From Phragmites australis (taxonomy: Eukaryota > Streptophyta > Magnoliopsida > Poales > Poaceae), in NCBI RefSeq assembly GCF_958298935.1, contig NC_084935.1, positions 9,000,001 to 9,064,000 on the forward strand: a stretch of 64,000 bases of DNA, read 5' to 3'. How positions within the stretch are numbered: the first letter of the stretch is position 1; every line of letters begins with the position of its first letter. The notes under the pieces are model-generated. The model was not told where the DNA came from. It did no database searches and was given only the letters and a program-made list of their open reading frames with translations. This document shows positions 34,374 to 45,870 of this stretch, one piece after another. A program made the translations under genes and the position numbers.

Positions 34374-35770
34374 GTACTCATACGGTACATGTTGAGGCTT
34401 GTTGTATTGATAGTTGCACACATAAAGAAGCGTAGGCCATAGGTGTAGGAGATCTCCTGGGACTCGTGAAGCTTACAAGGTTCATCATAGAAACACATCG
34501 ACGGTTCGACCTCTTGGGGGATGAAAACCCCCCAATATTTCTTGCGTGGGCTTGGTAGAGCTGACGAAGGAGTGGTGTATCCATGGACGAGAGTGGGGGT
34601 ATTTATGGTGGGTGAGGGCTGGTGTATGGACTGAGTGCATGGGCTTGGCTGCGAGCTGGAGTGTAGGATTTCTTGTGAAAGCTGAAAAAATTATAGCATT
34701 GATGCTTGATGTGGTCATTTCATTATGAAAAAGTTTAGCAATAATTAATTATTGCCTCTGCAATGAGGCATGGAATCCTATGAAAGCATTGGGCATAGGA
34801 AAAGCGTATTGGTAGAATGATAAATCATGGCTATTTTATTGATGAAAGAAAAATACATTACATATAAGGGTCATCGTAAGTATTAATTGCCTGTCTGTGG
34901 CTACAGAACATAAGGCAATATGCACCGACTCGTACCCTACTCATACACAATCTACAATAAGTTACAATGGCATGTTGTACTCCATCCTTAAATGAAGCAT
35001 GCCTTATGGAAAGATAGACTATCAGGTGCAAGAAAACATCTACTGAGTTGATGAAAAGCTAGAGGCTTCTCATCCAGATATTCCCAGTGGATCTCTTGTA
35101 AGTTGCATCCATGGGGGTAGTGCTTGCTACACACGTATCTTTGTACTAGTCCATGTGCACAGGCCTCGACACAACCGGTAGGCTGCACACGTATTGTGGA
35201 AAAACCTGCATGTTACCTCATGTAGTGAGGTACTTATCTCACTACTCTTCATTGAGTTCCTACAGCCTTAGCTTCAGCTGTTCAACATCTGCACACCTCA
35301 TTGCCTGAGCCTCTTCGTAGCCGTAGTTGATGTTCACGTACTCTTCTTCGTTCGCATACAATTCCTACTTGCACCTAGACTTATCATATTGTTGGAGGGA
35401 AGCATGTGAATTAGATGAAATTTGTAGCATAGTAGGATATCATGCACACTTATCCCACATCTGTACCAAGAAACCATGGCAAGCGGGAACGATTTCTGGC
35501 GTGCTATTTTACCTCAGTCGTACTATGGCATGCATGCCTCGTGTGCTTCTATTTGCAGCTCGATTTCACTCTTTTTCTGCTCTGGGTCTTCATTTCTCTT
35601 TTTCTCTTCGTCCTCACGCTTGAGTCTAGCAAGGATGTCGTGCCATAGCTCGTGAGGGCCCATCTTGCCCTTACCCTTGTTGGACATGGACCTGGACCTG
35701 GTTGCCATGAAAGGGATTGTGTTAGACTGTGTTGGAGATGAAGTAGCCATAGATTGGTTACCCTTATATA
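34374..35770 (-). pseudogene. MULE accessory ORF (GRF-finger-like), N-terminal part
   Basis: From about 34560 leftward the - strand reads KKYWGVFIPQEVEPSMCFYD, then EPCKLHESQEISYTYGLRFF and MCATIN. The C-x-D-x2-C ... RFFMC arrangement resembles a GRF-type zinc finger (C-x-C/G-...-GR-x-F-x2-C). It runs to the insertion site and continues at 26752. Further right, 35523-35750 encodes a charged segment starting MATSSPTQSN with an R/E/K-rich helix, which may be another exon or a separate ORF. Stops separate the parts. Confidence 0.5.
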
Positions 35771-36784
35771 CACCTAATTGCCATAGAAGGGATCATGTTG
35801 CCATTTAATGCATGACAACCCATGCATGATTCAATGCTACAGTGCGATGCAATGATGGGTCACTGTAGTTCAAAAATTGACATACATCGAGATTGTGGTG
35901 GAGATGAATTACTCGGTTTGTATGCACTGAAGCGTATAGTGAATGCATTGGATGCCTTCCTGCAGTGAGGGGTCAACAGACGAAGAGTAGTTGACAACAT
36001 GCCGTCACATCTCTCATAAAAGGTGACGGTGTGTGGTCACATCACTCATAAAAGGTGGCGGCATGCAGTGTAATAGCGAGCAGGTGATTCGAGGCCTCCT
36101 CCTGGGTCTGGTGCATCGGTCATGTGAGTGGGCAGTCTCTTCAACTTGGAAGCACCTTCAATGTCTTCAGACATGACACGTTTTCTAGACACACTACTTT
36201 CTTTATAACAATGCTGATGAGTTGCCTTTGACGATGATGCCTTTTTACTCGATGATAAATGATATTTACAAAAAGTTGATTATACATCTGATTGCATCTA
36301 ATTTGCAACAAATGTAAAGAAAGAACCTATGTTACCCCAGCAAGGCTAGGTTTACTTGGAGAGTTGATTCGTCAGGTCGATCTATCATTTTGCATTTGAC
36401 CTTGCTGAAGGACTTCAATGGTGCCACCATCCATTACTAGTGGTACCATGTTGTAATGTTGTATTATGTTTGCACGCGTACTAGTGGTAGGGTTCGTATT
36501 GTGAATGGTATTGCTGTGGAAAGTTGCAGGCTAACGATTTATTGCCTGACAGGAGGGCACGCAGATAAGTTCGAAAGCGGCTAAGATTACACGATGGTAC
36601 GCTTTGTGATGCTACGAGAATACAAGTAATGAAAACATGGAGGATAACATAGTACCGAGATAAACATCCTACATGACATGACAATCACAAAATAGAAATA
36701 ACATAAATATTTCAAAGTACAATCCGAACTAATGAAATTGAAAGTTAAACAAATTACTTTTATTAAATATAAAAGCAACACAGA
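35771..36784. other. MULE interior, non-coding
   Basis: No supported ORF. A short direct repeat (GTCACATC(A/T)CTCATAAAAGGTG) lies at about 36003 and 36034. It separates the GRF-like ORF from the PMD ORF. Confidence 0.5.
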
Positions 36785-39185
36785 CTACTCCTGACCCGTC
36801 CCCACACCCCTACCTTGGGCCCCGCCTTTAGCATGCTTTCTCCTACGTGCTGATGCTGGAACATCCATGTCCTCCACCTCCTGAGGATGCTTGTACGTGG
36901 AAGGTGTGTACCAATTGGGCGTGTGGCGCTTGCGTCTAGGGAACTGGTGGAGACCGAAGGTGCCTTTCGCCTCTTACTGCGTAGACTGAGTGAGCAAAGG
37001 TGCACCGTACAACTGAGAGGGGCCCATCACTACAGACAACCCTCCGTGGTCAAAGAACGTGCTCCCACTGGAGTGCGGTGAACTCCAGAAAGTATGAGCG
37101 GTCGTCTCCATGCGGATCATATCTGCATTATATCGTGCAGAAACATGTGAGTATTGACACATAATGCGTAGTAAATCAAATATTATGGAATAAAGAGTAG
37201 GCACATACCAGGCATACCAGACGAAGGAATAAGCACAAGGGTGGCAAAACCAGAGCCTCCTGTCTGGTCAGGTCGCACAGGTTGAGGACTATCATAGCCA
37301 TTGCTGATCCACCCAAAGCCTCCTACGTGGTCAGGGCACGGAGGCTGAGTACTACCATATTGCTGGTGGCCAAGCCATCCATAGTCTCCTGGTTGGTCTG
37401 AGCACGGAGGTTCGAACTACTGTATAACTGGTTGCAGAAGGTGGATGAAGGTCGTGTGGGCCTCTGCGTGGAATGTGCCACAGATGAGTCGCGTGCAACG
37501 GCGTCAGGAAGCTAGCACGATGTGCACTCCATGATACATCAACCCTTAGCAGCCAAACGGGAGAACGCTTCAATGATATCATCAATCGTCATACCACATG
37601 GGCCATAATCACGCAGTCTCGTAGCTGAACTCATCGCCTCCTCGTGAATATCTCTCCCAGCGTCGGATTGCAGTAGACGAGAAATCATTACCACCAGTAG
37701 TTATGTGGATATAAAAATGATGAGAATTTGCACAATTCATGTACTGCAAAGTGCAATGCCACTCCTGTGTCGACGAGGTATAGTGCAGCAGTGGTAGCAG
37801 AGGGTTGAGGTGCTAGGTCGTCGACACGAAGGAGACATGTGCGAGTCCATAAAGTTTACCACTGGAGGTACAGCTGGTAACTATAGTCGTCGTAAGGCAC
37901 ACCATAGTCGATCACATCATTAGGAGCATGGCTCCGCTGCTGTAACCAGTGTTGCATCCTATTGTAACTCCTTGATGGTGTTGCAAGGAGTTCCCCGTCG
38001 TCAAAAACCTATAATGTAGTTTCAATTAGACAATTGCAACAAACAAAATATGACGAGGTACGTAACATTATAACTTACGGGTGCACTGTACTAGGAACAC
38101 GGTCTCCAAACAGAACGGGGAACTCCTTGCACCATCCGAACTGGTCCTTAACAAATATGTCAAACACTAGCTTCTTCCTCATCATCCAAAACGCCGAGTC
38201 CCTATAGTACAAGGTGAAGATCCCACGCTTGGTGGATCGTCAGAGCACCAAGTTATTGGTGTACGGCTCCCAAACAACCATCTCAGGCCGCAAGTGGTCA
38301 AATTATTATGTGAAAGCCTCATATGCAGAATGAACCTGCACTCTTGCCCACAGCAGCTGCAAAATTATGGTTCATTTAAGTTAGAGAATGACTATTACGG
38401 ATACAAAATTTGCAGTTAGTTTGAAGGACGTACCACCCAGAGCAGTTTCCTTCACCTATATAATATCATTGGTTGTTAGTAACGATAATAAATAGACAAA
38501 CCAATTGCAATTTTAAATTAATGAAGCAAATAAAATTTAGTACTAACCATGAACTGCTCCAGCCATTGTTTTTTCGAACCATGCTTCTAATTCACTGCAA
38601 TTGGTAGCACGTCCCCATCCAATAGCTCAGGTAGAACTCCCTAGAACCTCTCAAACAAGTTCTGCTGCCAAACAAGTGGAGTGATCGAGGGGTCGATCGC
38701 TTCAACAGAAATTGGTAACCCAGTGAGCATGAAGACACCCTGCAGCGTGATTGTCATCTCCCATAATGACATGTGGAACGTGCGTGTCTTCGGCCTCCAT
38801 CGGTCCACCAAAGCCAAAATGAGGGACCAATCAAATGGGAACCACGGTGATCGGGCCTCGTGGCTGTCATCATCGCCACCCTCCACTGCCTCATATAGCC
38901 ATGCGACCTCATCTATGGCATGCACCATCCGTGCAAGAGGAAGAAGTCTCGTGTGGCCCAACTTGAAAGACATGAGTTGAGTAGTTAAGATACTTAATAA
39001 AATAATGTTGTAGGGAAACTTTACTATTTGTATAACCTATTGAACCACTGGGGGTCAAGTCGCCAGGCACTCATAGGCGCACGTAGCATCAACACAAGAA
39101 TGGACGTAGTGCCACACGTGGCCTGTAAGAAGCCACGGTGATGCTGGTCTAAAGAACGGTCCAGAAGCTCGTACGACGGCTCCAT
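36785..39185 (-). pseudogene. MULE-encoded plant mobile domain (PMD) protein
   Basis: Begins MEPSYELLDRSLDQHHRGF at 39185. After a probable intron (about 39045-38995) comes the PMD core at 38973-38641: PFDWSLILALVDRWRPKTRT, FHMSLWEMTITLQGVFMLTG and LPISVEAI. C-terminal pieces include a PQEVEDMDVPASARRRK tail ending in a stop at 36785-36787. PMD proteins are known both as host MAIN/MAIL proteins and as passengers of MULE and gypsy elements. Its place directly after the transposase inside the same inverted repeats makes it a transposon gene. Several frame changes between 38640 and 37000 make function doubtful, though introns may account for some. Confidence 0.75.
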
Positions 39186-39457
39186 CGCTGAAAATAAAAC
39201 ACAGATGTTATACCGAGGATGTTACACGAATAATACATGATGCAGAAAACACATTAAAAGCTGCAAATATCGAACATAACAATTACGCACAAATTATTGC
39301 ATAGTTCTCACATCACATACATAAGTAATACATAACTAATACAACATAGTTCTCACATCACGAACATCAACAGTACAATTAATTCCTATATAGAATATCC
39401 CTCATGATCCGCCCCACGCCCGTGCATTGCTTGTCCTCCACAGACACCTCTCCAATG

Positions 39458-41943
39458 TCAAGCACCGGTAGATGGCCCTGCTCTAGTATCGCCACGGTTA
39501 TCTTGTGGGCAATCCTTTGCCTTGTGACCCAACTCATCACACTCAGTACACCTCCTCAAAAGCTCACCAACATCAACTTCATCCATGTTGCTGTGAATAC
39601 GCATAGTCTGCGGCCGACCACCTTTCCCATGCGGATGTCTAAGCAACATCATAGGGGGCAGACATATCGGGATACCTCTGTCATAAACTGTGAAGTCACT
39701 ATATGCAATAAATCCACAGAACTCCCCAGTCTATGTCTGCACCATATTTTTCTTCAAGTAGAATTATGACACATATAGTGCGGTTCCCGCACCCACTTGT
39801 GATAATGCAGCCAACACGTGAGAGCATAGGACATGGAAAAGCTTTGGTTTATTGCAGGTGCATTCGCACCATCCATTAAAAATTTGTCCTAGGTTCACCT
39901 CATGAGTAACAATTCTAGTATTGCTCCCCACCCCTCCTTTTGATCTCAGGGTTATCTCAAAATGGTGATCATTGACGCCCATGCTATGAACCATGTGTTG
40001 CACTGCCTCTCATTTTTCTTTTTTCAAGTATTCCATCATTCGGTTGGCATACAGTCAATGATTGCAATAAGAGGGAGTCCACGTAGCCCTCTAATGATCC
40101 AATTATAAACTTCTGCTATGTTGGTCGTCACGACACCATACCTATCAAAATGCAAAAAAAATATTCATCAATTTTCGAACATACTAGTTCGTACTCCACA
40201 TCAAAATAACTTATGAACAACACGTACCTAGCACCTTCGATGTTGTATAGCAAGGACCACTTCTCCTCTAGCTCTGCCTCAATCCAGTGTGAGAAACATT
40301 TGATGTTTCTTGATGACCTCTTTCTCACATTAGGAGGGTCAATGGCTGGTCCAAGAGGTGGCAGCACCTCCGGTACAGTGTCATCATGAGTAGGAGGATT
40401 CTTATTCCTATCCTGGACGTGTGTCCTTGTGCACCTATCCAATTCCTTCCACAAAGAATCAAGCTTGCGACTTTGGTTTTGACTGCACAACCTCTTAAAC
40501 ATGTCCATCAGTACCTTGTTCTTGAATTTCTTGTAGAAATTTGCCCTCATGTGATGCATACATCACCGGTTCTATAGGTCAAGCCATGAGAACGGCTCAC
40601 TTGAATCCACTTGCAGTGTCTTTATAGCATATAGGATCCCAGCATGCCAGTCATGTATAATGCAAACATTTGGTTGATCATGGACAATCCCAGCCTTAAG
40701 GTGCCTAAAAAACCAGAGCCTACTCAGCCTCCTCTCACCCTCCACAAACGCAAATGCTAAAGGAAGTATCTGGTTATTCGCATCAATACCAATTGCAATG
40801 AGAATCTGGTCTTCGTACTCTCCAGTAAAGAATGTGTCATCCACACAAAGCAAATGATGATAATGCTGGAAGGGCTGAATACACTAACCTAAAGAAAAGA
40901 AAGCATGTCGAAAAATCTTGGCCTGGTTTCCATCAAATTCAGTCTTCTTGAAAGTGGTGTATGTGACAGGGTTCCTTTCCTTCATAATTTTAAGGACAGG
41001 AGGAAGGTTGTAATAAGAAGCCTCATAAGTACCCTAGTGCTTTTCCAAGACTTTTTGCTTCACACGCTAAGCCTTTTGGTAAGTAATCTCATATTTGAAT
41101 TATCGTAATATGGATCATTGGATGAAAGAGCATTCCTTGTCCCGCTTCTGAATAATCTCAATGAATAATTAATTTGCAACTAGTGCAACAGTGAGGTTAT
41201 AGTGCTTCCGATCTACGTTTTTCAGCTTACAATTGTGTTCAACCACTTTAGAGGCTACCGACGGGTCGCATGCTTTGGCTTGTATGCATGAACATAAAAG
41301 TTGCATCTAGGAGTTCTGCACTTTACACTGTACTTTTCTAGGGTCAACACAGTAACCCATACCTCCCTGTGTGATGTCATTACCCACCGTGCCACTACAT
41401 CCTTCATTTCAGACCGATTGGGAAAGACCTGATTTAGGTGAACCATAGTTGATCTATACTCCCAAGGAGAATCATGGTTTTGCATAACTTGCATCTTCGC
41501 TTTCTCATGCAAGTTCCATTGATCTGGGATGACAACTTTAGAGGACGCATCATCGTCGTCGTCATCATCGTCCTCCACATTTACAGATTGTAGTAAAGAT
41601 TGTTCCTCGTGTACCGTGTTACGGTCCATGTTCTCAAAATTAGCAACAATTTCTTCAATTTCCTCCCCCGCATTAGCCTGACCCTCAACCTCTGTCGCCT
41701 GCCTATGCACAACAACATCTGCCTTAACCATATGTCGTTGCTCAACTTCTTTCCTCGCTTCACTGTTACTGTCATACACTTCTCTTGGACAAGCTTGCAC
41801 CGGTATATTAAACTCAGCCCTACGTGCCGGCACCACTCCAACCATTGCAACCACTTCTCCGTCTGATTCAACTGCCAACAAATTGGATCAAACGTACGAG
41901 TCCACATACAATGCATCATAACGGAATAAATGTTAAGGTCCAA
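39458..41943 (-). pseudogene. MURA-like MULE transposase
   Basis: Would cut and integrate the MULE. In order on the - strand: an acidic N-terminal part with an eight-Asp run and a MuDR DNA-binding domain (41881-41255; VFPNRSEMKDVVARWVMTSH, CRTPRCNFYVHAYK). Then the MULE catalytic region at 40853-40572 (VDDTFFTGEYEDQILIAIG, CIIHDWHAGILYAI) and its continuation (MRANFYKKFKNK). Then a SWIM zinc finger (CECTCNKPKLFHVLCSHVLA, about 39890-39810), and last a CCHC zinc knuckle (CTECDELGHKAKDC) near the stop. In the second acidic motif, usually (S/T)DRH-GI, the Arg is replaced by Trp (HDWHAGI). Stops between 41255 and 40853, near 40560 and near 40010 break the frame. Confidence 0.88.
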
Positions 41944-43142
41944 CTAAAAATATTGGGTGAATCAAATTCTCATCTCCTTCATACTTGTACCCTCAAGGTT
42001 TAAGTGCTTAATGGTAGTAAACGAAAAATTGCTCGAATCCACACCTGATGGATTATTACGGATTTAACTATTTTCATAGAAAACTCTAAGAGTTATAGTA
42101 TTTAATATAACTACGACCTAAATAAATATATCGAATAAATTACCAAGTTAATTTCATGTGACAAACTTCAAATGTTACAAACAATAACTACATTTCGAAA
42201 ACTTTATTACAAAGATAAATATTACGTACAAAATATTTACTTTACTCTAAGATCTATAGTGCTTAAGACATCTATGTGACATGACATAATTTTAAATGAA
42301 ATAAAATTATTCTCAGCCTAAATACATAATTTATTGTGTATTAAAAAACTGTATAAAACCTAACTAAACTTAGAACAAATGTCTCAAATAAAATTATATA
42401 TGTTACATCTATCTAACATGTATAACGTACAACAAATACCTCAAATTAAATTGGACATCTATAATACCATTGCTAATTCTATAATTAACTTCCCGACTGG
42501 TATATCCTAAAGTAAATATTGCATACGTATAATAATTAGAACCTAATTTTTATTATTTCTATTGACATCTATAACTACCAAATACCTCAAATTAAATTGT
42601 ACACCTATAATAATATTACAAAATCTATATTTTATTTCACAACTCATTTATCCTATAGTAAATATTGCATCAGTCTAATAATTAAAACCTAATATTAATT
42701 ATTTCACACCGATGCTATAATTTCTACAATAAAACTACATTTTCTAAACTATTTCCTAACTCTATTTTTATATCGCACTATAATTTCTACAACTAAACTA
42801 ATTTTTTTAAATTATACTAAAATTACATCTAAAATTTCTTGAATACTTTACATTATTTATACAAACAAGAAAAACATAAAAAAATTTACCTTCCAATAAA
42901 GATATTTCTCCGACCACTCTCCCTCCTTTTCTTTCCTTTCCTTTCTCCTTCCTCCCCTCCTTATTATTCCTCACTTTTTTTCTCTCTCGCTCCGCTCGGT
43001 CGAATGCAAATCGTGCAAAACACAAATGGCATTGAGAAGAGGAGGGGCCACGCATATAAGGGCGGACAGTTTTCGCGCCCCCCAGGACACAAAAACCTTA
43101 GGTTTTCAAGCGTCTAGACCGTGATAATTCTGACATGTCAGT
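41944..43142. other. MULE 5' non-coding region
   Basis: AT-rich, with many AAATACCTCAAATTAAATTG-like repeats between about 42420 and 42700. It includes the likely promoter side of the transposase. A pyrimidine-rich TTTCCTTTCC tract lies at 42925-42960. Confidence 0.5.
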
Positions 43143-43454
43143 ATTTTTCACGTACCGAGGCCACGACAACCTATTTTCGCGCCCTCAGACCACAACAACT
43201 AATTTTCACGTCTTCAGATCGCGAAAACCACCTTATTACGCCTAAGTGGAGATTCCACAGGGGTTTTCGAATATCAGGGCCACGAAAACCCATTTTTCAT
43301 ATTATAAGACGACGAAAACACAGATTTCGCATCTGAGAACGCAAAAACTCATTTTTTGCAGTACCAGGCCACAAACAGGTACTGTTCTTGTAAATTTCGC
43401 TATTTCCGTATTATTTTTTAAAATTTCCGTACAAAAATTATAATATTAAAAAAA
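43143..43454. repeat. MULE right terminal inverted repeat, next to the GPT promoter
   Basis: Inverted partner of 25670-25952; its outer end is ACAAAAATTATAATATTAAAAA. It contains the same spaced GGCCACGAAAAC / GCGAAAACC-type units in reverse orientation. It ends about 57 bp before the GPT TATA box. Confidence 0.88.
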
Positions 43455-43511
43455 TCAGAAGAAGAAGCGCCCAAAGTCCAAAACCGCCTCCCTTCTCCTT
43501 CGCGCGCTCCC

Positions 43512-43519
43512 TATAAATA
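43512..43519 (+). promoter_or_regulatory. TATA box of GPT
   Basis: CTATAAATAC lies 120-127 bp upstream of the GPT start codon, a typical plant spacing for a 5' leader of about 90 nt. Only about 57 bp separate it from the MULE end. Confidence 0.75.
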
Positions 43520-43638
43520 CCTTCTTCCCCATCCCCCGTCATCAGACCAATCACACACCACAGCCGCCGCAGGCGCCTACCACTCTCCGACAAAACCCCA
43601 GGCACTCGCCAAGCCAAGCCACCCTTCGCGCCGCTACA

Positions 43639-45627
43639 ATGCTGGCCGCCGCAGCCTCTGTCAAGCCGTCCGCGGCCGCCACGTCGAAACTGTCCTTCAA
43701 GCTGCTCCACCTCCCTCCCCTTCCCGCCGCCGCCGGACACGGCCCGCTCTCCCTCTCCCTCTCAGCGCGACCCCTGTACCGCCAGGAGCCGTTCTTGGCT
43801 GCGGCGGCGGCGCGCAACGACCGTGCCGCGTACCCCGCGCCGCCGGCGGCCACCGCGGACGGCGCGCGGCCGGTGGAGGCCGCGGTTGCGCCGGCGGCGC
43901 CCGAGGAGACAGCAAGGCGCGCCAAGATCGGGGTCTACTTCGCGACGTGGTGGGCGCTGAACGTGATCTTTAACATCTACAACAAGAAGGTGCTCAACGC
44001 GTTCCCATACCCGTGGCTCACGTCGACGCTCTCGCTCGCCGCCGGCTCCGCCATCATGCTCGCGTCATGGGCCACCAGGATCGCCCAGGCGCCCAAGACG
44101 GACCTCAATTTCTGGAAGGTGCTGTCCCCGGTGAGTAGCGGAAGCCTTGTGAAGACTTCTCGATGTGCTCTGTTCTTGCGAGTTTACTCTGTCCTGACGA
44201 GAATTGTTTCGTGGCCGAGCAGGTGGCGCTCGCGCACACGATCGGGCACGTCGCCGCGACGGTGAGCATGGCGAAGGTGACCGTGTCGTTCACGCACATC
44301 ATCAAGAGCGGCGAACCGGCATTCAGCGTGCTCGTCTCAAGGTTCCTCCTCGGCGAGCATTTCCCGGCGCCGGTCTACTTCTCCCTCCTTCCGATCATCA
44401 GTGGATGCGCACTCGCCGCCGTCACCGAGCTCAATTTCAACATGACTGGTGAGCAACGTGCAAATCCCCATTTCCTATTCTTGGAATCTTGGAGATACTT
44501 GAGCAGATACATGAGAAATATCACGAGTGATTGTATCTTCTCTTTTTGTGCCATAGATAATTTTCAAGAACTCTGAAGAAGCTGGATACTGATTTTAACA
44601 CCAATCAAGGAAAAAAGTGTTTTTGTGATAGATTTGACACCTCGTCACTTTGATTGACGTCTTTAGATAAACAAAATAAATACTCAACCTGTCTTGTTCG
44701 AACCAATGCAGGATTCATGGGGGCAATGATCTCAAACCTCGCATTCGTCTTCCGGAACATATTCTCCAAGAAGGGGATGAAGGGTAAGTCGGTCAGCGGG
44801 ATGAACTACTACGCCTGCCTCTCCATGCTCTCCCTGGTGATCCTCCTCCCCTTCGCCATCGCCATGGAGGGACCCAAGGTGTGGGCTGCAGGCTGGCAGA
44901 AAGCAGTCGCCGAGATCGGTCCCAACTTCGTCTGGTGAGCTCGCATGCTCCTTGTACTACTCACTAGCATTTCACTTCCACAAACACCAAGCCATTTGAA
45001 ATTTCTTTGCTAATCAGAAAGTCCAAGTGCTTAATCAGTTTAAAAACTGTAGCATGCAACTCGTGCTTCAGAAATATCTAAAAAAATATTGATCTGTGTC
45101 ATAAATATCTAAAAAAAGTGTATATTATTAGCATCATTGCCTCCCCAAAAGAGTACTTTCTTGTGTAGGGACAGAACATGGTAGTGAGATATGTATTCTC
45201 TGGTCTGCAATCTTCAGTTCTCTCAGACAGAAAAGAAAAACCAACATTTCGATATTTGTCTGAGATAATTCAGTCTGATTCATGTGGCTATGTATTCCTC
45301 TGTGGTTGTAGGTGGGTGGCGGCGCAGAGTGTGTTCTACCACCTGTACAACCAAGTGTCCTACATGTCGTTGGATGAGATCTCGCCGTTGACATTCAGCG
45401 TCGGCAACACCATGAAGAGGATTTCTGTCATTGTCGCGTCCATCATTGTCTTCAAAACGCCCGTCCAACCCATCAACGCGCTCGGAGCTGCCATCGCCAT
45501 TCTCGGAACTTTCATCTACTCCCAAGTAATTTCACACGTTTATCTCAAATTCGTCACGCGTAGGAAGGTGCCCATTTTATCGCTGAATTTTTGACAAAAC
45601 CATTCACCATTGCAGGCAAAGCAGTAA
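43639..45627 (+). CDS. GPT: Glucose-6-phosphate/phosphate translocator, plastidic
   Basis: Inner-envelope antiporter of the triose-phosphate translocator family; GPT members exchange glucose-6-phosphate for phosphate and feed starch synthesis and the oxidative pentose phosphate pathway in non-green plastids. Coding exons are 43639-44130, 44223-44448, 44712-44934, 45312-45525 and 45616-45627, all with GT/AG borders and consistent phase (1,167 nt, 388 aa). The last exon encodes only AKQ and the stop. Residues 1 to about 90 are an A/S/R-rich plastid transit peptide. The mature part starts near [20 protein letters not shown] and is membrane-spanning throughout. It includes [20 protein letters not shown] and [12 protein letters not shown], whose Lys and Lys-Arg are the kind that bind phosphate in the family. 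The ORF is intact. GPT1 versus GPT2 cannot be decided from the sequence alone. Confidence 0.96.
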
Positions 45628-45870
45628 GGCCTCGACATGGAAATGGCCTCGTTTCACCGCAAATACTGCGCTCGAACAACAACTTATGACTTATGAGCGT
45701 ATCTAAGGACCCCTTGTATAATATATTAGATCCTCTTTCTGTATTTTCCTTTTCTAGGCCTAGCTTCCAGTGCTCCTGAATTCCTCATTTCTTTGTGCTT
45801 TTAATATGACTATGTTGATGATGTAGAGAGAGATGGATCCGTCTAAATAAAATTACCAGACTTTTGCTCT
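45628..45870 (+). other. 3' untranslated region of GPT with poly(A) signal
   Basis: AATAAA at 45846-45851, about 220 nt after the stop codon, is a canonical polyadenylation signal. The exact transcript end is not visible. Confidence 0.6.

Larger units (their letters stand above)
25670..43454 (-). mobile_element. Large Mutator-like element (MULE), carrying a nested LTR retrotransposon
   Basis: Bounded by long inverted repeats (25670-25952 and 43143-43454), with MULE genes between them, all on the - strand: MURA-like transposase, PMD protein and GRF-finger-like protein. Without the 7,621-bp nested retrotransposon and its 5-bp duplication the element is about 10.2 kb. The direct flanks resemble each other (TCAGGAAGA left, TCAGAAGAA right) but do not give a clean 9-bp target duplication. 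The left flank is AT-rich sequence; the right flank is the core promoter of GPT. The transposase has in-frame breaks, so the copy is probably not autonomous now. Confidence 0.85.

Noticed and set aside
43551..43925. A 124-codon - strand frame over GPT exon 1
   Set aside because: Antisense shadow of the GC-rich, alanine-rich first exon.
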